This document shows, in pieces, positions 61,385 through 64,000 of a DNA stretch of 64,000 nt. The stretch spans positions 69,598,253 to 69,662,252 of the forward strand of contig OY740765.1 in NCBI GenBank assembly GCA_963513935.1, written 5' to 3'. Origin of the DNA: Aphrophora alni (Eukaryota; Arthropoda; Insecta; Hemiptera; Aphrophoridae). The notes beneath the pieces were generated by a model that ran no database searches, was not told the DNA's origin, and saw nothing but the letters and a program-made list of their open reading frames with translations. Both the position numbers and the translations under genes were made by a program. Numbering within the stretch: position 1 is the first letter of the stretch; the number at the start of each line of letters is the position of its first letter.

Positions 61385-62890
61385 TGGAAATTGTTGTTCT
61401 TACTTGCGTCTTCAAGATTTTTCCTCGCAATTACAAGTCTAATATTAAATGATTAGGCTTTAAATGGGAATCGTTGTTCCTAAGTCGTGTCTTCAAGATT
61501 TTTACCTCACAATTACAAGAGTGATATTAAATTATTAGGCTGAAAAAGAAAATGGTTTTTCATACCTTGCGTCTTGTCTTCGAGATTTTTACCTAACAAT
61601 GACAAGAGTGATTTAAAAGATTAAGCCTTATATGGGAATATTGTTGTCCTTACGTTGCGTCTTCAAGAGTTTTACCTCACAATTAGAAGAGTGATATTAA
61701 ATGATTAAGCTTTAAAAGAAAATTGTTGTTCCTACGTTGTGTCTTGTCTTCAAGATTTTTACCTAACAATGACAAGAGTGATTTAAAAGATTAAGCCTTA
61801 TATGGGAATATTGTTGTCCTTACGTTGCGTCTTCAAGAGTTTTACCTCACAATTAGAAGAGTGATATTAAATGATTAAGCTTTAAAAGAAAATTGTTGTT
61901 CCTACGTTGTGTCTTGTCTTCAAGATTTTTACCTAACAATGACAAGAGTGATTTAAAAGATTAAGCCTTATATGGGAATATTGTTGTCCTTACGTTGCGT
62001 CTTCAAGAGTTTTACCTCACAATTAGAAGAGTGATATTAAATGATTAAGCTTTAAAAGAAAATTGCTGTTCCTACGTTGTGTCTTGTCTTCGAGATTTTT
62101 ACCTAACAATGACAAGAGTGATTTAAAAGATTAAGCCTTATATGGGAATATTGTTGTCCTTACGTTGCGTCTTCAAGAGTTTTACCTCACAATTAGAAGA
62201 GTGATATTAAATGATTAAGCTTTAAAAGAAAATTGTTGTTCCTACGTTGTGTCTTGTCTTCAAGATTTTTACCTAACAATGACAAGAGTGATTTAAAAGA
62301 TTAAGCCTTATATGGGAATATTGTTGTCCTTACGTTGCGTCTTCAAGAGTTTTACCTCACAATTAGAAGAGTGATATTAAATGATTAAGCTTTAAAAGAA
62401 AATTGCTGTTCCTACGTTGTGTCTTGTCTTCGAGATTTTTACCTAACAATGACAAGAGTGATTTAAAAGATTAAGCCTTATATGGGAATATTGTTGTCCT
62501 TACGTTGCGTCTTCAAGAGTTTTACCTCACAATTAGAAGAGTGATATTAAATGATTAAGCTTTAAAAGAAAATTGTTGTTCCTAAGTTGTGTCTTGTCTT
62601 CGAGATTTTTACCTAACAATGACAAGAGTGATTTAAAAGATTAAGCCTTATATGGGAATATTGTTGTCCTTACGTTGCGTCTTCAAGAGTTTTACCTCAC
62701 AATTAGAAGAGTGATATTAAATGATTAAGCTTTAAAAAGAAAATTGCTGTTCCTACGTTGTGTCTTGTCTTCAAGATTTTTACCTAAAAATGACAAGAGT
62801 GATTTAAAAGATTAGGCTTTAAATGGGAATTGTTGTCCTTACACATTGTTTTCATGAGTTTTACATCGTAATGACAAGAGTGATATTAAA
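61385..62890 (+). repeat. 170-bp dimeric satellite
   Basis: The landmark CCTACGTTGTGTCTTGTCTT falls at 61731, 61901, 62071, 62241, 62411, 62581 (variant) and 62752: period 170 bp. Each unit is two related halves of about 85 bp (GTTGTTCCTACGTTGTGTC.. and GTTGTCCTTACGTTGCGTC.., both followed by CTTCAAGA.TTTTACCT(A/C)AC and AGAGTGAT). Monomers at both edges are more diverged, the core almost identical. Confidence 0.92.
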
Positions 62891-63620
62891 TTATTAGGTT
62901 TTTAATGAAATATCGTATTCTTAAAAAAAAAATATTAAATTAAATTAGACTTTATAAATTTGTGCCTAAAAAATTGGCATTAGGGGTGTAGGGTACCTTT
63001 AAACAAAACTTTTTACATACCGTATTTTAAATTTATTTTCTTATTTTAAGATGTATTTTTCAAAATATTTATACTTTGATTAGCTTTTAATTTTAAATTA
63101 TACAATAAATGGTACAAAAGCACTGCACAAACTTTCTCGCTCATCCTTACCCAAAACTAAATAAAAACTAACCAAAACTAATCTTTACCAAAAATGTTGT
63201 TGATAAAAGTACAGTAGTTGTTGATAAAAAAGGGAAAGTATGGCATTTATTTTTTAATAGAAAAATGTACCTATTTAAATAAGGGCCTAAACTTGCTTTG
63301 CTTTTGCCATAAACCAGTCCTCAGCGTAAATCGTATTTCATTAAAATCTAACTTTTAATGATAGCCGCCAAGGTTCTCTTTGCCAATTATTCTAGAACCA
63401 TATTTTTTATTTATTTTTTTTTTGCGATTTTCCACTCGGATTTGGGTTATAAATTTTCCCATTTAATTAATGTTTGAACAGAGCCAATGTTGAGAAATTA
63501 CTTATTTTGTGACTGCCTCTGACAGATTTTTTTATTTGTTATCGATAACTCACGAACCGAAACGTTTGGAGAGATAACGACTAATACGTCTTGTTTAGTT
63601 TTTTAGTGGCTACACTTGAG
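62891..63620. other. AT-rich spacer, nothing recognised
   Basis: No supported feature. Confidence 0.35.
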
Positions 63621-63624
63621 CAAA

Positions 63625-63659
63625 ATTTTCTAAAAATCGGTTAACGATTTTTAGAAAAT
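63625..63659. repeat. Perfect 15-bp inverted repeat with 5-nt loop
   Basis: ATTTTCTAAAAATCG, loop GTTAA, CGATTTTTAGAAAAT. It lies within a decayed insect-type repeat (63520-63910, 'CATACCAAATTTGATTGAAA', 'TCGGTCCACGCATTTCGG'). Confidence 0.7.
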
Positions 63660-63949
63660 CATAATTTTGTGTTTTTTTAATGACTGCTACCCCCAAATTA
63701 TGAGTAATAGAGAAATGAAAAAAAAAAAAAAAAAAAACTCGAGTTATGGCCAAAATATCGCCACATACCAAATTTGATTGAAATCGGTCCACGCATTTCG
63801 GCTATAGAGGATTGGACAGACGGCAGACAGAAATCATTCCAAAAACCACTATTTTTAAACTCAGGGGACCTCAAAACGAATATATGTGTAAAAATAAGAT
63901 TTCGATTTTCTGATCCATAACATAACTTCCTCTATATTACGTATGTAAA

Positions 63950-64000
63950 GGTACAATTCCGACCCTGACGCTACGGTATTATAGTAATGGAGGGCTAGGT
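63950..64000 (-). repeat. S1 dispersed repeat, cut by the window edge
   Basis: TTCCGACCCTGACGCTACGG ... GGAGGGCTAGG is the reverse complement of the S1 core (CCTAGCCCTC ... GTCAGGGTCGG). The rest is beyond the window. Confidence 0.65.

Overview
Kind of genome. The window is AT-rich, intron-rich animal DNA with no prokaryotic architecture: no operons, ribosome binding sites or CRISPR array. The mobile elements (piggyBac, PIF/Harbinger, hAT, Tc1/mariner-like DDE relics, Penelope-like elements, a LINE scrap, one LTR element), the many minisatellites and an exon resembling the arthropod 'nose resistant to fluoxetine' (NRF6-like) family point to an insect. A hemipteran is my best guess from the feel of the repeats, with low confidence. 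Most of the window is transposon graveyard and tandem repeats. Only two stretches look like spliced coding sequence outside a delimited element: a two-exon gene at the left edge (itself probably transposon-associated) and one NRF6-like exon near 57.8 kb.

Layout, left part. 30-1060 (-) is a two-exon gene. 1976-5558 is a degenerate piggyBac copy whose transposase (-) is interrupted by a second, internally deleted piggyBac-like element (3254-4254) at a TTAA. 6.7-12.1 kb holds two T-rich units separated by long (TG)n tracts. 13.1-15.4 kb is a PIF/Harbinger relic in which the transposase (+) and the MADF/BESS accessory gene (-) converge and interdigitate, each last exon lying in the other gene's intron. 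15.5-20.2 kb has two large foldback repeats, a 65-bp minisatellite, duplicated pieces of a DDE transposase and copies of a short dispersed repeat (called S1 here).

Middle. 20-32 kb is mostly anonymous AT-rich DNA with a LINE fragment, a 184-bp satellite, a 12-bp-type minisatellite, a Penelope GIY-YIG relic and a GC-rich inverted-repeat element. At 32.5-41.6 kb a 95-bp minisatellite hosts two insertions: a 5'-truncated Penelope-like element with a 490-codon open frame (RT plus GIY-YIG) and a 5.9-kb non-coding LTR element with almost identical 1.88-kb LTRs, an initiator-tRNA-Met-like primer site, a purine tract and a 4-bp target duplication.

Right part. 42-49 kb has S1 copies, another DDE relic and inverted repeats. 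At 50.0-53.0 kb a DDE transposase relic is interrupted by a 2.3-kb hAT element whose GTF2IRD2/ZBED-like transposase is broken. 54.57-56.26 kb looks like a solo LTR or a TIR element. At 57.7-57.85 kb lies the NRF6-like exon (-), followed by three unrelated minisatellites (about 70, 62 and 170 bp), one carrying a snap-back Penelope tail and one an S1 copy.

I do not see a new defence or metabolic system. The most informative signals are three insertions whose empty sites can be read from the sequence (piggyBac in piggyBac, hAT in a DDE transposase, LTR element in a minisatellite) and the phase-consistent interdigitated Harbinger gene pair.
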